Assembly (NCBI RefSeq): GCF_001908025.1
Contig: NZ_MQMG01000034.1
Span: 1 to 40,148 of the forward strand
Source: Geobacillus proteiniphilus
Lineage (GTDB): Bacteria; Bacillota; Bacilli; Bacillales; Anoxybacillaceae
Direction: 5' to 3'
DNA length: 40,148 bases
The notes beneath the pieces are model-generated. The model did no database searches and had not been told where the DNA came from. It saw only the letters and a list, made by a program, of their open reading frames with translations. Below are positions 1-7,603 of this stretch, piece by piece; the first letter of the stretch is position 1, and each line of letters begins with the position of its first letter. The translations under genes and the position numbers were made by a program.

Positions 1-544
1 AAGTCCGAGGTCAACGCCCATTGCCTTGGTTTCCTTGCGCGGTTCCACTTCAAAGGTGATGGTGATGGCAAAATACCATTTCTTTCTCTTTTTATAGAGT
101 TTGGCTGCCCCTTGTTTGACGGTTCCATCGAGCAGCCGATCCAGCCATGCTGCTTGATAGGTTCGTGTGACAACAGGCACACCGATTCGTTTTTCCAATG
201 TTGGGAATGAAACGGTGTAGAAATCTCCCTTTCGTTCAACTTTCCAATTTTGGTTGTTGAAGCAACACCACTGTTTGCGAAACTGCTTTGTCTTTTGGTG
301 TTTCGTTTGAGATTTTACTTCCCGAATGGTTTGATTGACAATTGCGGAAGGAAACCGTTGCGATGAAAAATCCTGAAAGATTTTGCTGGTGGCTTTGTTC
401 AGATCGGGATGAGTCGCCAGCCAATTCGCAAACGCTGTATTTACTTCTGTCATCTGTTTATACATTTCTTGTTTGGCTTTTATACATTTCTTGTTTGGCT
501 TTCGTTGGCTTGTGAAGCTCCAATTTCAAGGTGATGGTGGGCAT
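1..544 (-). pseudogene. tnpB: TnpB (IS605 OrfB) N-terminal half, frameshifted and cut by window edge
   Basis: TnpB proteins are transposon-encoded RNA-guided RuvC nucleases. From the ATG at 544, which has an AAGGAGG ribosome site, the frame opens as a normal TnpB N-terminus but stops after 28 codons. A 22-bp duplication at 457-500 shifts the frame by +1. Removing one copy gives a continuous frame of about 170 residues to the left edge, ending in the first RuvC motif (GVDLG, catalytic Asp). The rest lies outside the window. An internal ATG just after the duplication could in principle restart translation about 20 residues into the protein, but no good ribosome site precedes it. I therefore call the gene broken, with some doubt. 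Confidence 0.8.
457..500. repeat. 22-bp perfect tandem duplication inside tnpB
   Basis: Positions 457-478 and 479-500 are identical 22-mers arranged head to tail. Because 22 is not a multiple of three, the duplication breaks the tnpB frame. It looks like a replication-slippage event and could revert by the same route. Confidence 0.95.
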
Positions 545-628
545 GGATTCACCTTCCTCCTTTTATGATACTTCAATGCTCGCTTTCATCCCACCCCTAA
601 AGGAGTGGGCTTTCTCGCTCGCGGGTCT

Positions 629-735
629 GTAAACGGCGGAATGTAGTCCAACACGTATTTGCTCACCACATACATTCCGCCCCAAATGCCAGCGGCAAGG
701 GATAAATAGAAGGAAGCGAGAACGGTTTGCTTCAT
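629..735 (-). pseudogene. Truncated EamA/DMT-family permease, first 35 codons
   Basis: From the ATG at 735, with AAAGGGG upstream, the frame encodes a first transmembrane segment typical of drug/metabolite transporters of the EamA family (LAAGIWGGMYVVSKYVL, then a PPF motif). The match ends abruptly at 629, where IS605-type sequence begins. Reading continues into the element to a stop at 586, giving a meaningless tail. Full members have about 300 residues and ten membrane segments, so this copy cannot be functional. It sits 98 bp downstream of the Uma2-family gene. The rest of the gene should lie on the other side of the element, beyond the window, or be deleted. Confidence 0.75.
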
Positions 736-833
736 GACATCGATCCCCTTTGCTTTTTTCTTTCTGCTGCTGACACCAAAAGCGAAGCCGTTATTTCCAG
801 AGATGGCAGCCAAACAAGGCTGTTCTCCATCAG

Positions 834-1403
834 CTAGACATCGCTTTCTTCCGGAGGAAACACGGGGGCGAGCGAAACCGTCAAATCCGGTTGCCAAAAA
901 GAAACCAGCTCATCGCTTGGCCCGAAAACCGCTCGCTGTTGAAATCGTCCATCTTGCCAGCTGAGCACTTCGATCGTTCGATTGCTGGGGTCTACAATCC
1001 AATATTCATGCACACCATATTTTTCGTATAAATAGTATTTCTGGTTTCGATCACGCAGGGCGGTGCTTGGTGACAGCACTTCCACAACGAGATCGGGTGC
1101 CCCTTTCATTCGCCGATTCCCGATTTGCTCAACCCGACAAACGACTGATAAATCCGGCTGAACAACCGTTTTCGCCATCCGTTCCGGCTCCTCAGGATCA
1201 AGCTGAACGTCAAACGGGGCAAGAATGACATGACAGCCACGCGCCTGAAAATACGAAGCCAATGCAAGGTGCAGTTGTCCGACCACATACTGGTGCTCAA
1301 ACGACGGAGACGCCAATAAATAGGGAACGCCATCGATCAGTTCCCAATTTCCTTCCCAATGTTCAATGTCGCAATACGTGTAAAACGGCTTCTCCTTCTG
1401 CAC
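834..1403 (-). CDS. Uma2-family (DUF820) putative endonuclease
   Basis: A 189-residue protein starting at GTG 1403 behind AAAGGGGAA. The family has a PD-(D/E)xK nuclease-like fold, and its members are very abundant in cyanobacteria and some Firmicutes but mostly uncharacterised. The typical features are visible: WELIDGVPYLLASPS near the N-terminus, PDLSVVC, then the core PDLVVEVLSPST, with acidic residues and a downstream lysine-containing KYYLYEKYGVHEYWIVDP block. These supply the Asp, Glu and Lys expected of the active site. No partner gene is adjacent. The neighbours are the truncated permease and the thiolase of a separate operon. Its biological role is unknown; the family assignment is firm. 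Confidence 0.85.
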   Translation of the reverse strand: MQKEKPFYTYCDIEHWEGNWELIDGVPYLLASPSFEHQYVVGQLHLALASYFQARGCHVILAPFDVQLDPEEPERMAKTVVQPDLSVVCRVEQIGNRRMKGAPDLVVEVLSPSTALRDRNQKYYLYEKYGVHEYWIVDPSNRTIEVLSWQDGRFQQRAVFGPSDELVSFWQPDLTVSLAPVFPPEESDV

Positions 1404-1488
1404 TGCGCTTCCCCTTTCACTTGCTTTTCTTTCATCTTATCACATCGCTCCGGTTCCGTCCCATATTTTTATTTTCTCGTCATGAAAG

Positions 1489-1513
1489 AAAAAACAGCGG
1501 CCGCCACCGCTGT
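1489..1513 (-). terminator. Rho-independent terminator of the fatty-acid operon
   Basis: On the minus strand ACAGCGG (1513-1507) pairs with CCGCTGT (1500-1494), followed by a run of six T. It lies 41 bp downstream of the thiolase stop and closes the six-gene operon. Confidence 0.85.
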
Positions 1514-1553
1514 CGAGTGTGTGTCAAACAAATGTTTTTTCCACGCGTTGCTC

Positions 1554-2705
1554 TTACTCCCGCTCGATGATCGTGGCCGTCGCCATCCCGTGGCCGATGC
1601 AAATCGTCAATAGCCCGTAGCGGCCGCCGCGCCGTTCAAGTTCATGAACAAGCGACGTCATGAGCTTCGCACCGGTCGCGCCGAGCGGATGGCCAAGCGC
1701 AATGGCGCCGCCGTTGACATTCACCTTCTCAAGCGAAGCGCCGATTTCTTTTTGCCAGGCGAGCACGACCGGGGCGAACGCTTCGTTGATTTCAATGAGG
1801 TCGATGTCATCGATCGAGAGGCCGGCTTTTTTCAGCGCTTGCCTCGTCGCCGGAATGACGCCATCGAGCATATACGTCGGGTCGGAACCGACGACCGTTT
1901 GCGCGACAATGCGCGCTTTCGGCTTCAGTCCGAACCGCCTCGCCGCCTCCCGTTCCATCAAAAGCACAGCGGCCGCCCCGTCGCTCATTTGGCTCGCATT
2001 GCCAGCGGTGATGAGGCCATCTTCTTGAAACACCGGCTTGAGCGCGGCGAGCGCTTCCGGCGATGTATCGGCCCGCGGCCCTTCGTCATCAACGACGAGG
2101 ATCTCGCGCCCGTCGCGGTCAAGCCCTTTCACCGGGACGATTTCCGCGCGAAACTTCCCTTCGCGCAAGGCCGCCAAGGCGCGCTGATGGCTTTCGTACG
2201 CGTAGGCGTCAAGCTCCTCGCGCGTTAGGCCGTATTTTTTGGCGATCCGCTCAGCCGAGACGCCTTGGTGGATGAACTCATATTTTTCATGAAGCGACGG
2301 CGGAATCGTCCGCTCGTTGCCATCGCTTAAAATCGGCACTTTCGTCATGCTTTCGACCCCGGCGGCGATCGTGACATCCATATCGCCGGAGCGGATTTCC
2401 TGGGCGGCGAAATGAATCGCCTGCTGCCCTGAGCCGCACATTCGGTTGATTTGCACTGCCGGCACTTCGATTGGGAATCCGGCCTCAAGCGCCGCCAGCC
2501 GGCCGATGTTGTACCCTTGTTCGGCGACCGGCGTCACGCAGCCCATGACGATGTCTTCCACCGCCCCTTTGTCCATGCCGGCCCGGCGCACGACTTCATC
2601 GAGCACAACAGCAGCCAAATGGACCGGATGAACGTCCCGGAAGACGCCGTTCCGCTTGCCGACCGGCGTCCTGACCGCTTCGACAATGACCGCTTCACGC
2701 ACCAT
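1554..2705 (-). CDS. Acetyl-CoA acyltransferase (thiolase)
   Basis: Degradative thiolase of 383 residues that cleaves 3-ketoacyl-CoA with CoA to release acetyl-CoA, the last step of beta-oxidation; acetoacetyl-CoA is another possible substrate. The start is the ATG at 2705, preceded by AAGGGGGAG; a longer upstream reading has no ribosome site. The nucleophilic Cys is at about residue 90 (NRMCGSGQQ), the general-base His at about 339 (GHPLG), and the second active-site Cys at about 369 in CIGHG. The window shows CIGHG where many thiolases have CxGGG; the Cys itself is kept. It is the last gene of the operon, 149 bp after the 3-hydroxyacyl-CoA dehydrogenase. That gap holds two small palindromes (2775-2799 and 2802-2814) but no clear terminator. 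Confidence 0.93.
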   Translation of the reverse strand: MVREAVIVEAVRTPVGKRNGVFRDVHPVHLAAVVLDEVVRRAGMDKGAVEDIVMGCVTPVAEQGYNIGRLAALEAGFPIEVPAVQINRMCGSGQQAIHFAAQEIRSGDMDVTIAAGVESMTKVPILSDGNERTIPPSLHEKYEFIHQGVSAERIAKKYGLTREELDAYAYESHQRALAALREGKFRAEIVPVKGLDRDGREILVVDDEGPRADTSPEALAALKPVFQEDGLITAGNASQMSDGAAAVLLMEREAARRFGLKPKARIVAQTVVGSDPTYMLDGVIPATRQALKKAGLSIDDIDLIEINEAFAPVVLAWQKEIGASLEKVNVNGGAIALGHPLGATGAKLMTSLVHELERRGGRYGLLTICIGHGMATATIIERE

Positions 2706-2854
2706 TTTCTCCCCCTTGTTGTTTTTGTCATCACCATGCCTTGACGGTGCAAACCGCACCTTTTATCCAATGACGCCCGCCGACCGATAAGCCGCGGGCG
2801 CTGCCAAATTGGCACTTTCTGCTCTCATTGCTCTTCCTGTGAAGAGGCACTTGT

Positions 2855-3706
2855 TCATTTTGTATACGTGTAAAACCCTTTCCCCGTCTTCCGCCCTAAA
2901 TGCCCGGCCTCAACGAGCTTGCGCAAAAGCTGCGGCGCCCGGAACCGGTCGCCGTATGCCTCCGTCATGTTTTCACTCACAAACAGGAGCGTATCAAGCC
3001 CGACCATGTCGGCGAGCTCAAAGGATCCCATCGGGTAATTGAGCCCAAGACGCACCGCTTTGTCGATATCCTCAGCGGAAGCAACTCCTTCTTCGTACAT
3101 GCGGATGCACTCGATCATATGGGCGGCAAGCGCCCTTGTTGTGACAAACCCTTGCCGGTCTTTCACGACGACCGTTTCTTTGCCAAGCTCCACAGACAGG
3201 TGGCGAATGGCGTCGACTGTGTCGTCGGAGGTCGCCTCACCTTTCACAATTTCGATCAACTTCATCACTGGCGCCGGATTGAACCAATGCATGCCGATGA
3301 CGTTCTCCGGCCGGTTGGTCGCGGCGGCAAGCGCCGTGACGCTCAGCTCCGATGTGTTGGTCGCCAAAATGGCGTTCGGCTTCGCCAGTTGATCAAGCCG
3401 CTGAAACACGTCTTTTTTCAGCGCCAAGTTTTCCGGCACTGCTTCGATGACGACATCGGCCCCGCGCACCGCTTCGGCCAAATCGGCTGTCGGGCGGATG
3501 CGCCCAAGCGCTGCCGCTGCCTCCGGCTCGGACAGCTCGCCGGCTTTGACAAAGCGGCGCAAGCTTTTTTCCGCCGAAGCGAGCCCATTTTGCAAGGCCG
3601 CTTCGGACACGTCATATAAATACACCGTTTTTCCCGCCATCGCCGCCGTTTGCGCGATGCCGCTTCCCATCACCCCGGCGCCGATGACCGCCAGCACATC
3701 AGCCAT
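2855..3706 (-). CDS. 3-hydroxyacyl-CoA (3-hydroxybutyryl-CoA) dehydrogenase
   Basis: A 283-residue NAD-dependent dehydrogenase that oxidises L-3-hydroxyacyl-CoA to 3-ketoacyl-CoA. The Rossmann dinucleotide motif GAGVMGSGIA is at the N-terminus. The catalytic region contains GMHWFNPAPVMKLIE (His-Glu dyad with the downstream Glu), and the C-terminal domain carries the family FELADMVGLDT signature. Its length matches short monofunctional HBD/MmgB-type enzymes rather than the FadB fusion. The start at ATG 3706 is chosen for the upstream AAGGGGGAAGG. The gene begins 13 bp after the stop of the acyl-CoA synthetase at 3720. With the thiolase it forms the last two steps of a beta-oxidation cycle; no enoyl-CoA hydratase is encoded here. 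Confidence 0.93.
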   Translation of the reverse strand: MADVLAVIGAGVMGSGIAQTAAMAGKTVYLYDVSEAALQNGLASAEKSLRRFVKAGELSEPEAAAALGRIRPTADLAEAVRGADVVIEAVPENLALKKDVFQRLDQLAKPNAILATNTSELSVTALAAATNRPENVIGMHWFNPAPVMKLIEIVKGEATSDDTVDAIRHLSVELGKETVVVKDRQGFVTTRALAAHMIECIRMYEEGVASAEDIDKAVRLGLNYPMGSFELADMVGLDTLLFVSENMTEAYGDRFRAPQLLRKLVEAGHLGRKTGKGFYTYTK

Positions 3707-3719
3707 AACCCCTTCCCCC

Positions 3720-5339
3720 TTACTCAGCTGATGCATCGGCATAGCGCGCCGCCATCTCATCGCGCAGTTTCCGCTTCAAAAACTTGCCGACGCTCGTTTT
3801 CGGAATTTCATCGAGAAACACAATGTCATCCGGCAGCCACCATTTCGTAAATTGCGGGCGCAAAAAGTCGTACAGTTCTTCTTTTGTCACGTTTTTGCCT
3901 TCTTTCAGCACGACGCAGGCAATGGGCCGCTCTTGCCATTTCGGATGCGGCACAGCGACGACCGCCGCTTCGAACACCGCCTCATGGGCCATGAGCGCAT
4001 TCTCCAAATCAACCGATGAAATCCATTCGCCGCCGCTTTTAATGACATCCTTCGTCCGGTCGACAATTTTCACAAACCCTTCTTCGTCCACGGTGACAAC
4101 ATCGCCGGTATGGAGCCAGCCATCGCGAAATGCTTCGTTCGTTCTCTCATCGTTGTAATACTCAGCGGCAATCCACGGCCCGCGCAAGCAAAGCTCGCCC
4201 ATTTCCTGCCCGTCCCAACGAACCGGCCCGTTTTGGCCGATCACTTTCATCTCAAGTCCTGGAGCAAGCAGCCCTTGCTTGGCGCGAATGTCCAGTTTCT
4301 CCTCGTACGACAGCCCGTCTTGATAGCTTTTCGGGCGCGAGACAAGCACAAGCGGGCTCGTTTCCGTCATGCCGTACGCGTGAATGAACGGAATGCCGTA
4401 CTTTTCTTCAAACGCGCGGATGATCCCTTTCGGCGCGGCTGAACCGCCGCAAATGACGCGCGTCAGGCTGCTGACGTCATAGTTTCCTTTCTCCAACTCT
4501 TGCAAGAGCCCGAGCCAAATCGTCGGCACGCCGGCGGTGATCGTCACCCGTTCGGCGTCAATCAGCTCGGCAAGCACTTTTGGCGTAAACGCCGGGCCCG
4601 GCATGACGATCGTCGAACCGAACCAAGTGGCGGCAAACGGCAGCCCCCACGCGTTGACATGGAACATCGGTACGACCGGCATCACGACATCGCGCTCGCA
4701 CAGCCCTTGCGTATCAGCCAGCCCTAGCGCCATCGCGTGCAGAACCGTGCTCCGGTGCGTGTAGACGACTCCTTTTGGATTGCCCGTTGTCGCCGACGTA
4801 TAACACATACCAGCCGGTTGGTATTCATCGAGGTCTTTTAAGAACGGAAATGTTGGGTCGCCCTCAGCAAGCAGTTTCTCGTAATGGTACACCGGAGAAA
4901 GCGTCGTTTCCGGCAGCTCGTCGGCATCGGTCATGACGATGAAGGCGCGCACGTTCGGGATCTCGTCCTTGACCGATTCAATCACCGGCAGCAAATCATC
5001 GTCAATCAACAGCACACGGTCATCGGCATGGTTGATGATGTAAGCGATATGCTGCGGCGAGAGGCGGATGTTGATCGTATGAAGCACCGCCCCGATGCCC
5101 GGAATGGCAAAATACGCTTCCAAATGGCGGTGATGGTTCCACGCAAACGTCCCGACGCGGTCGCCGACTTCAACCCCGAGCCGCTTCAACACGCTTGACA
5201 GCCTGCGCGTCCGCTCGCCGATCTCCTTGTATGTATGGCGGACGACGCCTCCTTTCATGCGTGAGACAACTTGCTTTTTCGGGAAAAACAACTCCGCCCG
5301 CTCCAGCATCATGGAAATGTTTAACGGTGTTTTCATCAT
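3720..5339 (-). CDS. Fatty-acyl-CoA synthetase (AMP-forming), first of two
   Basis: A 539-residue ANL-superfamily adenylating enzyme that activates a carboxylic acid to its CoA thioester at the cost of ATP to AMP. Visible motifs are the phosphate loop YTSATTGNPKGVVYTHRS, the adenine-binding HAYGMTETSP, the hinge region DRTKDVIKSGGEWIS, and the C-terminal catalytic lysine in KTSVGKFLKRKL. Its layout is that of medium/long-chain ligases of the FadD3/AlkK kind. The chain length and any aromatic or branched preference cannot be read from sequence. The start is the first of two adjacent ATG codons, with GGAGG eight bases upstream. Only three bases separate it from the CoA-transferase stop, so the two are probably translationally coupled. 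Confidence 0.92.
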   Translation of the reverse strand: MMKTPLNISMMLERAELFFPKKQVVSRMKGGVVRHTYKEIGERTRRLSSVLKRLGVEVGDRVGTFAWNHHRHLEAYFAIPGIGAVLHTINIRLSPQHIAYIINHADDRVLLIDDDLLPVIESVKDEIPNVRAFIVMTDADELPETTLSPVYHYEKLLAEGDPTFPFLKDLDEYQPAGMCYTSATTGNPKGVVYTHRSTVLHAMALGLADTQGLCERDVVMPVVPMFHVNAWGLPFAATWFGSTIVMPGPAFTPKVLAELIDAERVTITAGVPTIWLGLLQELEKGNYDVSSLTRVICGGSAAPKGIIRAFEEKYGIPFIHAYGMTETSPLVLVSRPKSYQDGLSYEEKLDIRAKQGLLAPGLEMKVIGQNGPVRWDGQEMGELCLRGPWIAAEYYNDERTNEAFRDGWLHTGDVVTVDEEGFVKIVDRTKDVIKSGGEWISSVDLENALMAHEAVFEAAVVAVPHPKWQERPIACVVLKEGKNVTKEELYDFLRPQFTKWWLPDDIVFLDEIPKTSVGKFLKRKLRDEMAARYADASAE

Positions 5340-5342
5340 CGG

Positions 5343-6416
5343 TCATTCCTCCCCCTTTACCAAATGCGCATGTTCATTTACTTTAGGCGGCGCCCCGCCG
5401 CCCCATTGGCCGTTCGGCCCATGTGCGGCCGTCCATGCCCCGTTGGGCTGCAGCCGAACGAGATGGCGGAGCCGGCTGTCAGCAAACAGCGCCTTCGCCT
5501 CACCCGTCTCCAGCACCGGGGCAAGGCAGGCGTCGACCGTCTCGGCAAACGCGCTCCACTCATCCAATGTCTTTTCACGGAACAAGGCGGCGAGCCCGTC
5601 ATATACGGCTTCCCCTGGCCTAGCCGGCGCCCATTGCGCCCCGATCCATTCCGGATGGCCGACCGCCTCGCAAAATTGACGCCAAAAGTGCGGCTCGAGC
5701 GCCGCTAAACTCATATAACGGCCGTCTTTTGTCTCATACAGCTGGTAGCACACCACCTCCCCAGACAACTCGGAAAGACCGGTCTTCGGCCCGCCGCCGT
5801 GTTCAATGGCAAAATGGCCCGCCATCATCGCCGCCAAGCCGTCGACAAGCGAAACATCAAGATGGGCGCCTTTGCCGGTTCGCTCGCGGGCAAAGAGGGC
5901 AGCCAAAATGCGCTCGGCCGCCGCCATGCCGCCGATAAAATCGGCAAGCGTGATCTTCGGATGAACCGGGCGACCGCTTTCATCGGCCAGCTGCGCAAGC
6001 AAGCCGGAAAGCGCCATATAGTTCAAATCGTGGCTGCCAAGCAATGAGCGGCCGCTCTGTTGACCAAAGCCGCTGATCGAGCAATAGATGATTTGTTCGT
6101 TCATGCGGCAAATATCGTCATAACCGAGCCCAAGCCGCGCCATCACTCCGGGGCGGAAGCTTTCGATCACCACATCGGCGCGGGCGGCGAGCCGCCGGGC
6201 TTGCTCACGCCCCGCCTCTGTCTTTAAATCAAGGGCAACGCTTTTTTTGCCGGCGTTATAGGCGGCAAACAGCCGACCCTCGGCGAACGGGCGCAGCCGG
6301 TCGCCGGACGGCGGTTCGATTTTGATGACTTCCGCTCCGAGCTGGGCGAGCCGCCAGCTGGCAAACGGGCCGGGCAAATAATGAGAAAAGTCGAGCACAA
6401 CAATGCCTTCAAGCAA
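5343..6416 (-). CDS. Class III CoA-transferase (CaiB/BaiF; racemase-like)
   Basis: A 357-residue member of the family III CoA-transferases, which move CoA between acids or, as in alpha-methylacyl-CoA racemase, epimerise branched acyl-CoAs. The N-terminus VVLDFSHYLPGPFASWRLAQLGAEVIKIE and the GDRLRPF block are family hallmarks. The SHDLNYMALSGLL segment, with Asp-Leu-Asn-Tyr and the following Gly-rich loop, resembles the racemase branch, where an Asp is catalytic. A TTG start at 6416 is supported by GAGGGA upstream. It lies in the operon between the acyl-CoA dehydrogenase (16 bp) and the first synthetase (3 bp). The racemase role, making 2-methyl acyl-CoAs accessible to the dehydrogenase, is an inference from operon context. 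Confidence 0.85.
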   Translation of the reverse strand: MLEGIVVLDFSHYLPGPFASWRLAQLGAEVIKIEPPSGDRLRPFAEGRLFAAYNAGKKSVALDLKTEAGREQARRLAARADVVIESFRPGVMARLGLGYDDICRMNEQIIYCSISGFGQQSGRSLLGSHDLNYMALSGLLAQLADESGRPVHPKITLADFIGGMAAAERILAALFARERTGKGAHLDVSLVDGLAAMMAGHFAIEHGGGPKTGLSELSGEVVCYQLYETKDGRYMSLAALEPHFWRQFCEAVGHPEWIGAQWAPARPGEAVYDGLAALFREKTLDEWSAFAETVDACLAPVLETGEAKALFADSRLRHLVRLQPNGAWTAAHGPNGQWGGGAPPKVNEHAHLVKGEE

Positions 6417-6432
6417 CGCGATTCCCTCTTTT

Positions 6433-7578
6433 CTACAAGTCTAAATGTCTAGCGATGATCGTTTTCATCATCTCGTTCGTCCCAGCGTAAATGGCGCTTA
6501 CAGGAATGTCACGATAGCGACGGGCGATCTCGTATTCTTCCATATAGCCGTAGCCGCCGTGCAGCTGCATCGCCTCAGCCGCGACGCGTTTTGCCATCTC
6601 GGTAATCCACCATTTCGCCATCGACACTTCGGTGACGATCTGTTTTCCCGCCATATGCTCCTCGATGACGCGGTCGACAAACGTGCGTCCGAGGGCGATC
6701 TCCGTCGCCATTTCGGCAAGGCGGAACTGGACGGTTTGAAACTCGCTCACCCGTTTGCCGAACGCCGTGCGCTGTTTGACATATTGCTTCGTCAAGGAAA
6801 ACATCACTTCCGCCGCCGTTTGTGCGGCAATGGCGACAACGAGCCGCTCCTGCTGGAGTTTTTCCATCAAATAGTAAAAACCTTTCCCTTCCTCGCCGAT
6901 CAAATTATATGCCGGCACTTTCGCATCTTGGAAAAACAGTTCGGCGGTATCTTGGGCGTGCAGCCCGACTTTCTCAAGCTTCCGCCCGCGCGTAAACCCT
7001 GGCGTATCGCGCTCCACGACGAGCAGGCTGATGCCGCGGTGCGGCGGTTTCGCCTGCGGGTCGGTTTTGCAGGCGACGACAATCAAGTCGGCATGAATGC
7101 CGTTCGTGATAAACGTTTTTTGCCCGTTGACGATGTAGTAGTCACCGTCTTTTACTGCCGTTGTCGAAATGTTCGCCAAATCCGAACCCGCCCCCGGCTC
7201 GGTCATGGCGATCGCCGTAATGAGCTCGCCGGTGACGCATTTCGGGAGCCAGCGCGCTTTTTGCTCTTCCGTGCCGTACGACGCGATATACGGCGTGACG
7301 ATGTCGTTATGCAAGCCGATGCCGACGAGGCTCGATCCGACTTTTTCCAGTTCTTCATTGATGACGACCGAGTAGGCAAAATCGGCGTTTAGACCCCCAT
7401 ACTTCTCATCGACCCACGGGCAAAGAAAGCCGTTCTCGCCCATCTTCGCCCAAAACGAACGCGGAATGATGCCGCGCTTCTCCCAATCGTTATAATGCGG
7501 GTACGCTTCTTTTTCCAAAAACTTGCGAAACGCCGCGCGGAACATATGGTGCTCCTCACGCAAATAGCGAGCCGTCAC
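6433..7578 (-). CDS. Acyl-CoA dehydrogenase, LCAD/IVD-like
   Basis: A 381-residue FAD enzyme that introduces the alpha-beta double bond in acyl-CoA and passes electrons to ETF. Family signatures are AMTEPGAGSDLANI (FAD/substrate loop) and LHGGYGYMEEYEIARRYRD. The residue that is Glu in medium-chain enzymes is Ala here (about 365, in YAGTNEMMK). A Glu is instead present at about 244 in KLQQERLVVA, the position used as catalytic base by long-chain and isovaleryl-CoA dehydrogenases. This suggests long-chain or branched substrates. It starts at GTG 7578 with GAGGGA upstream, 25 bp after the second synthetase. No electron-transfer flavoprotein gene is in the window. Confidence 0.92.
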   Translation of the reverse strand: MTARYLREEHHMFRAAFRKFLEKEAYPHYNDWEKRGIIPRSFWAKMGENGFLCPWVDEKYGGLNADFAYSVVINEELEKVGSSLVGIGLHNDIVTPYIASYGTEEQKARWLPKCVTGELITAIAMTEPGAGSDLANISTTAVKDGDYYIVNGQKTFITNGIHADLIVVACKTDPQAKPPHRGISLLVVERDTPGFTRGRKLEKVGLHAQDTAELFFQDAKVPAYNLIGEEGKGFYYLMEKLQQERLVVAIAAQTAAEVMFSLTKQYVKQRTAFGKRVSEFQTVQFRLAEMATEIALGRTFVDRVIEEHMAGKQIVTEVSMAKWWITEMAKRVAAEAMQLHGGYGYMEEYEIARRYRDIPVSAIYAGTNEMMKTIIARHLDL

Positions 7579-7603
7579 CCGTTCATCCCTCTCTTCTATT
7601 CGG

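Larger units (their letters stand above)
1..628 (-). mobile_element. IS200/IS605-type element, 5' (left-end) portion
   Basis: This is the upstream end of an IS605/IS1341-like element whose tnpB starts at 544 and runs off the left edge. Between the tnpB start and 628 lies a hairpin (590-597 with 602-609, loop TAAA, one mismatch) typical of the subterminal structures of these elements. The outer boundary is set at 628/629 because on the tnpB-sense strand a permease reading frame stops matching its family exactly there. The last host bases read TTTAC, a plausible 5' target/TAM-type motif. No tnpA is visible. The boundary is inferred, not confirmed by an empty site. Confidence 0.7.

Noticed and set aside
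6445-7392. Long plus-strand frame opposite the acyl-CoA dehydrogenase (315 codons)
   Set aside because: It is an antisense shadow of a fully conserved enzyme gene, with no ribosome site or known domain.
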